From Gryganskiella cystojenkinii (Eukaryota > Mortierellomycota > Mortierellomycetes > Mortierellales > Mortierellaceae), in contig JAAAIG010000242.1 of the NCBI GenBank assembly GCA_015852425.1, positions 1-45,303 on the forward strand: DNA of 45,303 nt. The letters run 5' to 3'. The notes under the pieces are model-generated. The model was not told the DNA's origin, did no database searches, and worked only from the letters and a program-made list of their open reading frames with translations. Shown here piece after piece: positions 9,372-20,500 of this stretch (position 1 is the first letter of the stretch; each line of letters begins with the position of its first letter). The position numbers were made by a program, and so were the translations under genes.

Positions 9372-12300
9372 CTACCGGTTGGCCTTTCGACTGATCTGAA
9401 GCTTCTTAGCCGTCACCTCAGCCTTGGTCATGGGCACCAGACGAGCACCTTCACGCTTCTGCCAGACTTCAATTGGTGGTAAGGTCCAGTAATGTGGCCC
9501 GTACGTGATATCCGTGATCGACTTTTGAGTCTTGTCGTCGATTTTACTATCCGGCCAGCCAAAAAAAAAAAAAAAAAAAAACGATCGTTAGAAAAAGCAA
9601 TTATGCGAGGAGATGGGGGTGAAGGTTAATTCAACAAGATAGATGAGAGCTTACATGATTCGGTCCTTGGAAGCACGGACAAGACCAGTACCGTTCGCGA
9701 GGGTCGCCATCCATTTGGGGTCCACAACTGTCAAGCCCTTGAGGTAAATCTTCGAAGGTTTGCCCTCAATCTCGACTGCCTTAACCGTCCGTTGCAAATC
9801 CTGATACACGACCATCTGAGGCGCCTTCTCCATACTGAACCCGAACAGACCTGAACTTGGGTGGATATAAACCTTCTCTTTGGACCACATGGTCACATAG
9901 GGGACCGTCTTGGCCTTCTTGGAGTAGTTCGCCTCGACGGTTCCAACAAGATCCTGTCGGATCGCTACCTGATCCATAAACGCACAGGCAACAATCTGAC
10001 GAATCGCGGTCAACTGGCGAGTCGTGGGCTTCTCCATATAAGGATCAAACGACAAAGAAGCAACACTGGAACTCGAGGCAAAGTTATCCTGGACCATCCT
10101 GGTCAACTGTCCTCGCAACTGATGGATTTCCTGCATTGCCTTGTACCGGACGAAATTCTCTGTACAGAATCGCTCTTTGTTGGTCTCACGCGCATAAGCA
10201 CCCACGACGTTCAAGATCTTGGCCATGTCGTTCAATGGATCCAGCGCCTCGTGGACCGACTGAGCCTTGTAAAACTTTTGACGGGTGCGTTTCCTCTTCT
10301 CCTTCTTGAGAACCTTTTCGTTGTGGATATGTTGCAATTCCTGTTCATCGAGATCATCAAGTTGGTAACGCTTGTTGGACTCTTCATCGTCGTCTTCACT
10401 CTCGTCATCAGTCTCACCAGGTCGAGAGATATCCAACTGGAACTCCTTGACAAAGATTTCGCCTACTGACAGGGCAGCGACGATCGCGATCACATAGGGG
10501 AAGCAGTTTTCTTGGTGAGCCAAGGACAGCCTATTGGTCACAAAAGTAGAGAAATGTCAGCCTCAATATCACACGTAATAAACATCGCACACTTGAATCC
10601 AATATCGCTCAAAACACTTACATCTTGGCAAGACGAGGAACCAGAGGGAAGATGGACATGGTCTTGCCCAGCTCCGTGATACTCTTCTTGTTCGAGTTTT
10701 CGAGCGCATTCAAGTAAACAAGTCGCTGCTCTGCTTGCTTGAGATCCTGACGGTTGGGTGGTGTAGGGAACGGGAAATTGACGACATTGTCGATAAACAT
10801 ACTCTTCATCTGCAAGACGACACCATCAATTGGCATCTTTTGAATCTCGGCCTCCGAGGCGGTCTCGAACTCGTTCTCGTAGACCGCAGAGCTGTACAGT
10901 CGGTAACAGTGACCATGGCCAGTACGACCCGCACGACCAGCGCGCTGGGTCGCACTCGCCTTGGACGTCCAGCCGACCTGGAAGGTCTGGATACCGGTCT
11001 CCTTATCATAATGACGCTCCTTGGATTTACCGCTGTCGACGACGTACTTGATGTTGGGAATGGTAATCGAGGTTTCGGCAACGTTGGTGGCGACGACACA
11101 GAGTCTCGATCCTGGTGGTGGAGGCTGGAAGACACGCATTTGTTCCTCGGTCTTTAAGAGAGAGTAGAGAGGCAGAACATGGAGTGGTACGCTTCCTGCG
11201 TCGGGGCTTTCCTCCAGGACCTCGTCGCCCTCGAACAGCTCTTCCTCGGAGTCGTCGTCAATGTTGAAAGTCTCGTCATCCTCCTCGGGGCCATCGCCAT
11301 TATCGACAATCTCAGAGTCACCAATGGCCATATCTTCCAACTCTACATCCTCGTTTCTGGGGTCCAGCTCCTGATTCGAGCCGGCGGTATCCTCTTCCTT
11401 GGGCTTTTCTGCATCCTTCTTCTCGCCAGCAATATTTCCCTTTTGCGTCCTCTTAGGAGTCTCGACAGTCTCGGTTTTGATTTCGGGGAAGGGGAACTTT
11501 TTGCGCAATTTCTTGACAAGAGTAATAATCTCGGCTTGACCGGACAAGAAGACCAAAATGGCGCCTTCTGGAAGCTTGGAGTGAATCTTGCTGACCTTCT
11601 TATACGCCTCCGTAACATAATCAATCTCGGGCGTCCGCTTGTTAAAATGCATGGTCAGTCCGTAGACCTTTTTGACGTCCACGCTGACGACCGGGACCAA
11701 ATCCTTGGGCGCCTGCTCCTCTTCCTCATCCTCGGCCGACTTCATCACCACATCTTTGTCCTCGTCTTCTCCATCCTTCTTGGTCTTGTCCTCCTCCTTG
11801 ATTTCGACCTTCTTTTTTTCGGCGAGGTGACCGAAGAGTCGCTCGTTCTTGGTGAACTCCTCGATAACAAGGGTGGCAGACATGATAATCAACTTGAGGG
11901 GCTTTGTGGCTTCCCGATCCTTCTTGCTCTCCTCGCGACGCAGACGGACAATTCGACTCAGAGCACCGATCAGGATATCCGTGTTCAAACTACGTTCGTG
12001 AGCCTCATCGATGATAATTGCGGAATATTTACGGAGTAAAAAGTCCGAATTCAACTCGCGAAGCAACACACCATCGGTCATGAACTTCATGACCGTCTCG
12101 GGTGAGGTCGTAGCATCATAACGGATCTGATGCGAGACCTTGGACGCAGGCAAGTTCAGCTCCTTGGCGACACGATCTGCCATTGACACGGCTGCGACAC
12201 GACGAGGTTGAGTGATACCGATCATACCGGGATTGGGACTCTTGGGGTTACCGTATCCCGCCTCGTACAAGAACTGGGGGACCTGAGTCGTCTTTCCTGA

Positions 12301-13828
12301 ACCGGTCTCGCCCTTGACAATAACAACATCATTATATCGGATCATTTCCATAATGTACTGCTCCTCTGCGCAGACGGGAAGTTTTAACCGCGCCTCCTGA
12401 ATCTCTGGATCTCTGTTGACATGGACATTGAAAGCCTCGCTGACATCGCCTTCTTCCAATTGCATGATCTTTTCGATGCGGTTACCGAGGAGATCTGTCT
12501 TGGGTTCGACACGGCTAGAGATGTACTCTCCTGTCCGTTCGGGGAGACTGTCAATGTTAGAGATGATCTTTTCCTCTGCGTCCTCGTCCTCACCGCCAGT
12601 TGCCAATCCGCCGAGGTTGGTCATCCAGCCACGACGTTTCTTCTTGGCGGGCTCTTCAGATTCGTCCTCGCTACCGCTGTGTTTCTTGTCGTCGTTTTCG
12701 TCATCGCCACTGTTGTCGCCCTCGTCGTCCGAAGATGAATCGTATTCCGAGTTGGAGCTGTCGAATGAACTCTCGCGCTCTTTTTGTTTAGCGGCCTCCT
12801 TTTGTGCTCTCAGCAAAGCCAGACGAGTCTAACGCAAAATAAGAGGAGTGAGCAGTCAGTGTCCGTGACCCAACCAACAATACAACCGTTCTCTAACAGT
12901 CTCAAAAATAGAGCAAGAACATACAGGCTTCTTCTTTGTCGCCGACTTTTTGACGAGAATCGAGCTTCCGACTTTGAGAGCACTTCCAGCGATGATGGGC
13001 GCTGCTGGTGTTGGTGCGGAATTTGTCTCTGTGGTTGCGTTGCTCGTTGATTGGAATGATTTGCTCTTGCTATCGTCGTCCGAGTCTGAGTCATCATCGT
13101 CATCACCCTCCTCGTCATCATCATAGTCGTTCTTGGACTTCACGTAGAGTGGTACAGATTTGTCGGACTGCTCCAGTCCCTGGCGTTGTTCGTTCAAGGC
13201 TCTCCTGAGTTTTTGCTTCATGGTCTCCTTGTTCTGCCCCAGGGTACGACTGGATTTCAAGAGATCGGACGACCAGGCTTGTTCCTCGAGTTTTTTAAAG
13301 AGATCTCCTCTGGCTTCCTTTTTCAGTTTTTTCTCCTATTGATCGAAAAAAAAAGTATCAATGTCCGGTCAGAAACACCTGTTCCGCTTTCATCCAGGCA
13401 TCGTGTCACTTGCAGCATCATGTTCGGTCCCGACGTACAATATATTTCTCGAGTCTCTTTTTCTTTTTGCTGCTCATCTGGGGCTGCGCTGCTTCCTCGT
13501 TGTACTGGACCGCAGAGAGATCGACGTTTCCAGGCACAAGGATATCGGCATTTGGATCAGCACTGTGGAAACATATTTGAAGAAGAAGGTTAATATACTG
13601 CCAATATGACTGTCCTCGAATTTTTCCGGAAAAAGAAAAAGTCGTGCGTGGCAACAGGTGCAACAAGAGTATGTTCTAGTGGCGATAATTCTTGAGTGTT
13701 ACATACGGTTGAAGGAGAGTAGGTTTGGTTGCCTTTCTGCCACCATCGCGTGCATTGGGGTGAGGTCTTGACTGTTTGTTACTCGACTGACGAGCACGCT
13801 CGTTATATCTTGGCCTGAGTTTTCCCAT
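9372..13828 (-). CDS. DHR1: DEAH-box RNA helicase, Dhr1/Ecm16/DHX37 type
   Basis: Six exons on the minus strand: 13828-13707, 13562-13439, 13335-12925, 12828-10622, 10530-9655 and 9546-9372, giving 1304 aa, close to yeast Dhr1. All junctions are GT-AG and frame-matched. It has a basic, then very acidic N-terminus; Walker A GETGSGKTT (about residue 392); IDEAHERS (about 493); SATL motif III; TNVAETSITI; and QRAGRAGRTG. An acidic insert of about 200 residues lies between motif III and the second RecA domain, as in the Dhr1 group. The winged-helix/OB region follows in exon 5, and exon 6 adds a C-terminal YGPHYWTLPP segment. Dhr1 releases U3 snoRNA from pre-18S rRNA in the nucleolus, so a role in small-subunit processing is expected. 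The start MGKLRPRYNERARQ, lysine/arginine-rich, suits a nucleolar protein. Long open frames on the opposite strand (10735-12832) are shadows. Confidence 0.95.
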
Positions 13829-14584
13829 GGCAAAGAGTGAATGAGAGTGAATGAGAGTGAATGAGAGTGATGGCAAGGAGGTGGAAGAGCGATGAAGACC
13901 AAACGCTTGTCATGCAGTGAATGCGGCAATGCCTGGAAAAAAAGAAAAAAAAAAGTTGTTGTTTGTGTGACTGCTGAAAATGGGTTGCCACTGAATTCCG
14001 TCTTTTTATTTTTCGTTATTTTCTTGGTCGCCTCGGACCCATCATTCCTTGTTCCTCGTAAGCTTCAAACCTTAGCGAATCTTGAGGAAGGAAGTAGAGT
14101 TGACCGCCCTATTCTTTTTTTTTTTTTTTTTTTTTGAAGAAAAGGAATCAATTGACCAAGACAAATACCCTTCTTTGAAACATGGATGCCATTCTGTGAC
14201 ACTTGTCAAATAAAATATAACAAGAAAAGAGCTGGTAGTTCAGGCCAAGCAAAGATCACACCCCGTGGGAAGAAAGAAAAAAGAGACGAACGGGTGTGCT
14301 CGGATGAGAGAGACCTTCCCAATTTTTTTTTTTTTTTTTTTTTTGTTTTTGCTTCGCCGTGCTGAAAAATAAGAATGGTCGACCAAAAAAGAGTCATCAT
14401 TTGCTGCTGCAGGGGGAAAGGAACCCCGCAAAAAATATTTGAAAGAGAATTGCACCACTCGACCACCTAAACCGAAACTGCGCTTGCCAACAGTGAACAA
14501 TAAAAAAAGAGATCAACTCCGGTTCATTTCAATTCTTCCTTAATCTTTTTCATTCATTCATTCAATCATTACCCAATCTCGACC
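13829..14584. other. Divergent promoter region between DHR1 and the PdxT-like gene
   Basis: About 750 bp with three long T/A runs (near 14115-14136, 14322-14344 and 13939-13953). Short open frames here are compositional. The sequence immediately before ATG 14585 has a CATTCATTCATTCAATCATT leader. No other gene seen. Confidence 0.6.
13841..13870. repeat. 10-bp tandem repeat in DHR1 5' leader
   Basis: Three perfect copies of ATGAGAGTGA, plus a partial copy before them, lie 13 nt upstream of the DHR1 start codon. On the sense strand they read as a CT-rich leader of CACTCTCATT units. Confidence 0.85.
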
Positions 14585-15387
14585 ATGACCAAGGAACAGC
14601 AGGAACACAAGCAGATCAGAGTCGGTGTCTTGGGTATGGCCTCATACTCTGGCCTTTCATAGCAGATAGCCTGATACCTACCCTTTTCCTTTTCATTCAT
14701 TCATCCCTGATCAGATGAGACTAATCTGATCACCTTCTCTCTTCATTCCCTACAAAAACAGCCCTCCAAGGCGCTTTTGCTGAACACATCATCCTCCTCA
14801 ACACCCTTCCCCAGGTCTCCGAGGCCGTCGCTATCCGTAACGCAACAGAGATTGCCCAGGTGGATGCCCTCGTCATTCCCGGAGGTGAATCCACCACTAT
14901 GGCCCTGATTGCCGAACGTTCCGGATTCTGGCCCGCTCTTCAGGAATTCGTCCATACCCACCCTACCTGGGGTACCTGCGCTGGTCTGATCATGCTCTCG
15001 GAGCGAGTTACTTCCGGGGGCACCCTCAAGGGAGATCAAAAGCTTCTCCAAGGATTGAGCATCAGCATCAAGCGTAACGCTTTCGGTACCCAGAAGGAGT
15101 CCTTTGAGGCTGGTTTGCATGTTGAGGGTCTCGAGGAGGCCGAGCGCAAGTTCCCCGGTGTCTTTATCCGTGCCCCCGTTGTCGATGAGATTCTCGACAC
15201 GGAGAAGGTCCAGATCATTGCTCAATTGGAACAGGATTACGGTCGCACCCCCAAGGGAACTATTGTTGCGGTTCGTCAGGGACATCTCCTTGGCTCTTCT
15301 TTCCACCCCGAGCTGACAAGAGACAACAGAATGCACTTGTTGTTTGTCAAGATGGCCCAAGAGTGGATCGCTGCCAACAAGCAGTAG
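14585..15387 (+). CDS. SNO1: Pyridoxal 5'-phosphate synthase glutaminase subunit (PdxT/Sno/Pdx2)
   Basis: Two exons, 14585-14633 and 14762-15387 (intron 128 bp, GTATGG...ACAG), give 224 aa. The join restores GVLALQGAFAEH at the N-terminus of the class I glutaminase fold. The oxyanion motif IPGGEST is at 56-61, the nucleophile elbow GTCAGLI gives Cys89, and SSFHPE gives the catalytic His198 and Glu200. The enzyme hydrolyses glutamine and passes ammonia to the PdxS/Snz subunit, which makes PLP from a pentose phosphate and glyceraldehyde 3-phosphate. The synthase partner is not in this window. Length is normal for the family (about 190-225 aa). The apparent M at 14860 is internal. Confidence 0.95.
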
Positions 15388-15797
15388 ATCTCTAGAAACA
15401 GTAGACTACATACATACCACACGCACACTTTCATTCGTTCTAGTTTGTCAGCATGACTCAAAGAAGTAGAGCCTGGCAGTGCCAGTCCTTGTAAATTAAA
15501 ACACAACCGACATAGACAAAATCACAGCCGCAACGTCGTCGACACTAAACAAATGTTTGGTTCCTTGATGGATACGACTACATGTCTTGACCACCTATTG
15601 TTTTGCCACGGAAACGAGCACTCGGACAGAGAGGTAGATCGTAGCGCATATTTCAAATGGTACCCTTGGTCATGCCTTTTCGAGAAAGATTGTCCAGTTT
15701 TAACGACAACGTTCTTTAATTTGATTTTTTTTTCCATAATTTGTACGATCGTCCGCGTCATCCTGTTTACGCCCAGTACTCTTTATATCCTGCAGTT
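15388..15797. other. Convergent 3' flanks of PdxT-like gene and PUP3
   Basis: Both neighbours end here, so it should carry their 3' UTRs and poly(A) sites. A poly-T stretch lies near 15726. No gene seen. Confidence 0.6.
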
Positions 15798-16978
15798 TTA
15801 ATCTTGGCGAGATCGGAGGGTGCGAGTGATGACCTTTTCGGGGGTACTATGACACATTAAAATAAAGAAAGAAAGTATGTTAGCGTCTTTCGTATGAGCA
15901 AAATCTCTGACATAGTTCAGGTAGATCCAATTGCGATCAAAAAATAAAAATATAAACAAAAATAAAAAACGCATCGTACATGACGGTGACCTCTGCTCCC
16001 CAACCACTCAAACAATCACGATCAACAGCGTTCATCAATGATTGCGAAATGGTCTCGAACAACTCCTCCGGCTCCTATATAAGATAGTCGAATACAGTGA
16101 ACGACATTTGTTAGAAATTGGGCTAGATAGAGCCATCCCATAACTTTCCGAAATGAGCTTCCACGGAGGCAAATTGAGAAGTCCAGGACATACCAGATCA
16201 GGCTCCCAGAGGGACTCGCACATTCCGTAAAGTTGGTTTGTGGTCGTTCCTGAGACGACAAAGTCCTTTGCAAAGTTGATGCATCCAATCAAGTCTGTCG
16301 AGCAAATAAAGGGACGGTTCTCCTTGTCCAATCCTGCAATCACTGGCTCGACGAACCAAGGTCCGAATCTTAATGCATAAAAAAACAACGCATAACAGGG
16401 AAGGATAGTTAGCTTGCCGGGTTCCAATAATCCAGTCCACAGTTGGGTAATCGTAGTCGCTCACAGTCATGATATTCTTACCGACGCTCGTAAAGTGTCG
16501 AGGAAACCAAATGGGCCAGGGTTCTGGGTTCAATCTCGCGCTCCTCCTTGAGTCTGTACATGTTGACCTTGAAACGGAACTTCTCTGCCCTAGAAGAGAC
16601 CAGACATACAGAAAGTAGCAATTTACTCGTCAGTCGGCATGTTTCCTTCCCACAGTAACATCGTGCTCCATGATAGTCTTAAGTCGAGTCCTTACAATGT
16701 CTGCACGTCGGTAGCGAGACCGGGCAGTCCGATATATGTCTTTGGTGTGGCCTGGAAAGTCTTTTTGAATTCCGTAGAGATGGTCATGGCCTGGACACCG
16801 AGACGCTTGTCACAAGCGATGGCAACGCAGTTCTTTCCGACCATCGCCACCACTGCTCCTCCGTTGTATTCCATAATCGACTATCAAGATGAAAAGGTAA
16901 AGGTGCTTGCATTAGCCAGAGCACGCGATTTTCGTGCAGGGATCAATGCATGTCCTCGGTGCAAGTCAATGGTACCAT
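15798..16978 (-). CDS. PUP3: 20S proteasome subunit beta-3 (Pup3/PSMB3)
   Basis: Exons from the second onward are 16880-16696, 16589-16482, 16368-16194, 16074-15980 and 15846-15798. The reading [20 protein letters not shown], then [35 protein letters not shown] and the C-terminus [10 protein letters not shown] match Pup3 throughout. Beta-3 is a non-catalytic ring subunit; it has no Thr1 propeptide, as seen here. Counting from ATG 16874 gives 201 aa. Known orthologues begin MSIM-x-YNGG, and the exon's preceding codons read S-I. A first exon consisting only of ATG (16978-16976), followed by an intron 16975-16881 (GTACC...ATAG), would give 204 aa, matching the usual 205. That first exon is an inference; all else is firm. 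Confidence 0.93.
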
Positions 16979-17544
16979 GATGGATAAAAAGTCGTCCGCT
17001 GCGGGGGTTTCCTGAGGTTGTTGTGGGTTGTTGTTGTTGACAGATAAAGAAAAAGAAGAGTGGATATCGTCGGTTGATGGCTAAAGAAGAGGAAGAAGAC
17101 GAAGAAAAAGTGCGAATGAATGCAAAGTCTTTATTTTTTCGTGTTCGTTTGGTCCAGGTCTGCGTGTGTCTGCCTGTCACTTCTCACAGCCGCGTAAGAG
17201 GATCGAGAACGCGTACCTGCTCTTTCATCTTCCCAGCACTGCAGACACTGCTCCCCAGGCTAAGTGATGCAATTGGAATTCTTCGAATCGCAAGTACTGT
17301 GTTCTTTAAATCATTTCCTTGGAGCCATGTGACTGTCTCCACTTTCTTTGCCACCATAGGTAGGAGATGGTCTTGCACGCCAAGGAAGCACAGTACCCAA
17401 AGACGAGGTGGGCAATGCTCTTTTTCTCGGACCATTCGCTTCCGAAATTTTTTCCTCATCACCTTTACTCACTTTGTCGTCCCAGGAGAAGACATCAATT
17501 TGCATTTCAGTAGGGACAATTCATCAGCACCCTATCTTTTCGCC
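16979..17544. other. Divergent promoter between PUP3 and the nuclease-helicase
   Basis: About 560 bp of upstream sequence for two divergent genes. An open frame runs into the plus-strand gene from 17074, but its first part has no protein-like features, and the start at 17545 (cgccATGTCC) is preferred. Confidence 0.5.
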
Positions 17545-20500
17545 ATGTCCGACACGCCACGCGTCGAACCTAGGCCGCGACAGGACCAAGACCCCCTGGA
17601 CCAAAGTTTCGAAGTCTCCTTTGCTGCTCTCAATATCACCAGTACACATCAACAAGGAGAAGATAACGCCTCTCAACAAAGCATCGAATACTCTTTTGCT
17701 TCTCTCGATATCTCCGAGGAGGACTGGGCCCTCATCGACCAAGCAGACCAGGCCCTGCCGCCACAATCGACGTCGTCATCATCGACAACGCGGACGTCGT
17801 TTGTCCCAGTCCCGGTCTTTGACTGGTCTACACTACCACCACCGAAACCAAGGACCAGTGTCGCAAAACCAGAAACTCAAAAGAAATTCAAGTTCTCACC
17901 TTCCGTTCTCGCTCATCACGCGAACACGGCCTGTGAAAAGATGCTTCACCTCAAGGGCGAACAACTTTGGCAACAATCCAATATACCCATGACTATTACG
18001 ACAGCTACCACTAACGATGCTGCGGTAACAGAGCCTGAAACAGTTGACGAGGCGACTATGACTCGAGGCGTCGTCTTTGAAGACCAGCTGCAGTCAAGTA
18101 TACCCAACAGAGTCGACTGTCACAAGGAAGGCGACAAGGACTCGTTGTTTCGACTCTCAACTGAACCAGATGGCACGACCCTCTGCCAAGCCGTATTCTC
18201 ACTCGGAGCCGACTTTTATACCCCTGCCATGACCAAAGCTGGTATCGTCTTTGGTCGGTTCTTGCCGGACTTTATTCGGATCCTCCCTGGGACAGTGCAG
18301 CCGAATGGAACACGTAAAAAGAGACTTTTCATCATTGATGCCAAGTCTTCCTCGCATGTCAAGATCAGTCATCAGGTAAGGCGCGCCACTTTTAAGGACT
18401 GGCACAAGCAACCTTCATTTAGAAAGCGGTTCTTATGCTAACTTGTCTGACTCGCTGCACTATTTTTATTTTTGTTTTTTTGTATAGTTCCAAGTAACAC
18501 TCTACGCCATCTTTCTGGAGCATCTAATTCGTGTCAACAAACAAGACCACCTTGTCGAGATCGACCTTAATGGAGGCGTCTGGCTACCCAACCATGCAGA
18601 ACCAAAGACCTTTTCCCTGGCGTTTATGCAACCAATCGTAGAAAACTTTTTGTTTCAAGAGTTACCGTCGATCCTGTCGAAACCGAGAGTCGAGGCGATA
18701 TGGCATATCGACAGTCCCTGTTACCAATGCGAGTTCCTCCCCAAGTGTAAACAAGAGGCCCAAGAGCAGATGACGCTCTCTCTCATTCCGATGCTATCGA
18801 AAAGGTCGGCCCTGTGGATCAAAACCTTGTTCAAGGCACCATCCAAGAATTCCTCCGAGATTGCAGACCTGGAAGATTTGATCCGCAACCACGATCATAT
18901 TAGTGAGACCAGCAAAAAGATCCTGGGCAATGTCTTGAAGCTGAATCACAGAGGCGAGAGTATCTTATTCTCGTCTTATCGTCAAAAGGCCGTTAAGGTA
19001 GTCGAGATCATCTTCCAAAGTAGTTGCATTGCAAAGCATTCAGCATACCAATCACCTTTTTTTTTTTTTGTCTATTTCCCATCGTAGGTCATCCCTTCTC
19101 GGACCATGGATCTTCCACGACTCTACCAAAAACGGCTGTTGATCAATCTCGCGATTGACCCATTGACGTTGCTACCATTCGCCTATTCACTGGACGCGTT
19201 CAAGGACAACCAACTGGACGCTTACCACTCTGTCGCGGACTTGATCGAGTACTCACGTCACGACTCTAAAGAGCGAGAAAATGACCATGGAATCCTGACT
19301 CTGAATTTCATTGATACCCTTTACGAATGGCTGGTGTATGTTTCAGAGATCCCTCGATCGCCCGTGCTGTCAGTATTTGTGTATAGTCAATCGACCTCGA
19401 GCGATCTTTACAAATTGCTTCTAAAGGTAATCATGTCCAGTCCTGACCACAGTCACTGGGCCCAAGCGACAAAGGACCGGGCACTCTCGATTCTCGTCAA
19501 TCTATACCAGGACCCAAGCTTTTTAACCTTGACGGGAGGCGGCAGCGAAACCGAGACCACGCATTCCAAGACTCAGTTACCAGATCTGCTACAGCTGACC
19601 CAGGGGTTCAAGAACTGGTCCCCCGTGTTTGACAAACGATTGTTCTGCATCGAATCTGCGATTCGGTCCATGTTGGTGTTCCCTGTGATGGGTTATCCGA
19701 CGTTCAAGGATGTTATGGTGTACTTAGTCGACGAAGAGTCCCCCGAGATTATTGACCCCGAGGAGCGAGACGATGAAGGGTTCCAGATCTCGGAAATCTA
19801 TCAGACCTGGAGATTTGGTCGGAGAACCGCCCAAGAATGTGAGAAAAAGCGGTGTGGCGAATTTTAGTGTATATTTATATTCGACCGCACTTCTAACACC
19901 TTCCTTCTTTTTTTCATGGTGTGTCCTGCACTAAGTCAAGAAAGGATTCACGAACTGGGCGAAGCAACAAAGTTTACTCCTCGTATCACTCTATGGTATC
20001 CTCAGACGGGAGGGCGGAGACTTGACCTCGTTCCTGCTTGCGACTCAGGCACCATTCAAACTTCGTCCGCAACTCAAGATCGAGAGCAATATCCTGGCCC
20101 AGTTTGCCTTCTTTTTGCAATGGGAAGCCATCACACAGGCAGAGCAACTTCGAGTCATGAGGATTTCGACGTCGAGAGAGGAGTCGTTCCACAAGATGTA
20201 CTCCCTCCAGGGTCGGTTCCTTGGAAGACACGTCGGCCCGTTACCGGGTGCGTCCGCCTACTCCCGGGTCTCGACCACACCCCTGACCTCACCGACATCT
20301 GCTTATTATGGCAAATTTGTTATTACGAGTCGGATCAATGTCGGTGTGTTTGACAGCGGATTGGATTTCCCCGGTTGGCTCCTTAGTCCGGACACTGCAG
20401 AAGTATGGAAGATTCGACCGCGCTCGACTGATCGGATTGTGTCTTTATTTAATATTATTTTTTATGGGAGAAAGAGAGAAAGAGAGACAGGCAGAGTTAG

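Noticed and set aside
10735..12832. Long plus-strand open frames (up to 286 codons) opposite the helicase
   Set aside because: They lie antisense to conserved DEAH helicase motifs and have no domain; they follow from codon bias of the real gene.
19839..19935. Apparent frameshift or premature end in the nuclease-helicase
   Set aside because: A 97-bp GTGAGA...TAAG intron restores the frame exactly and joins exon 3 to a long open exon 4.
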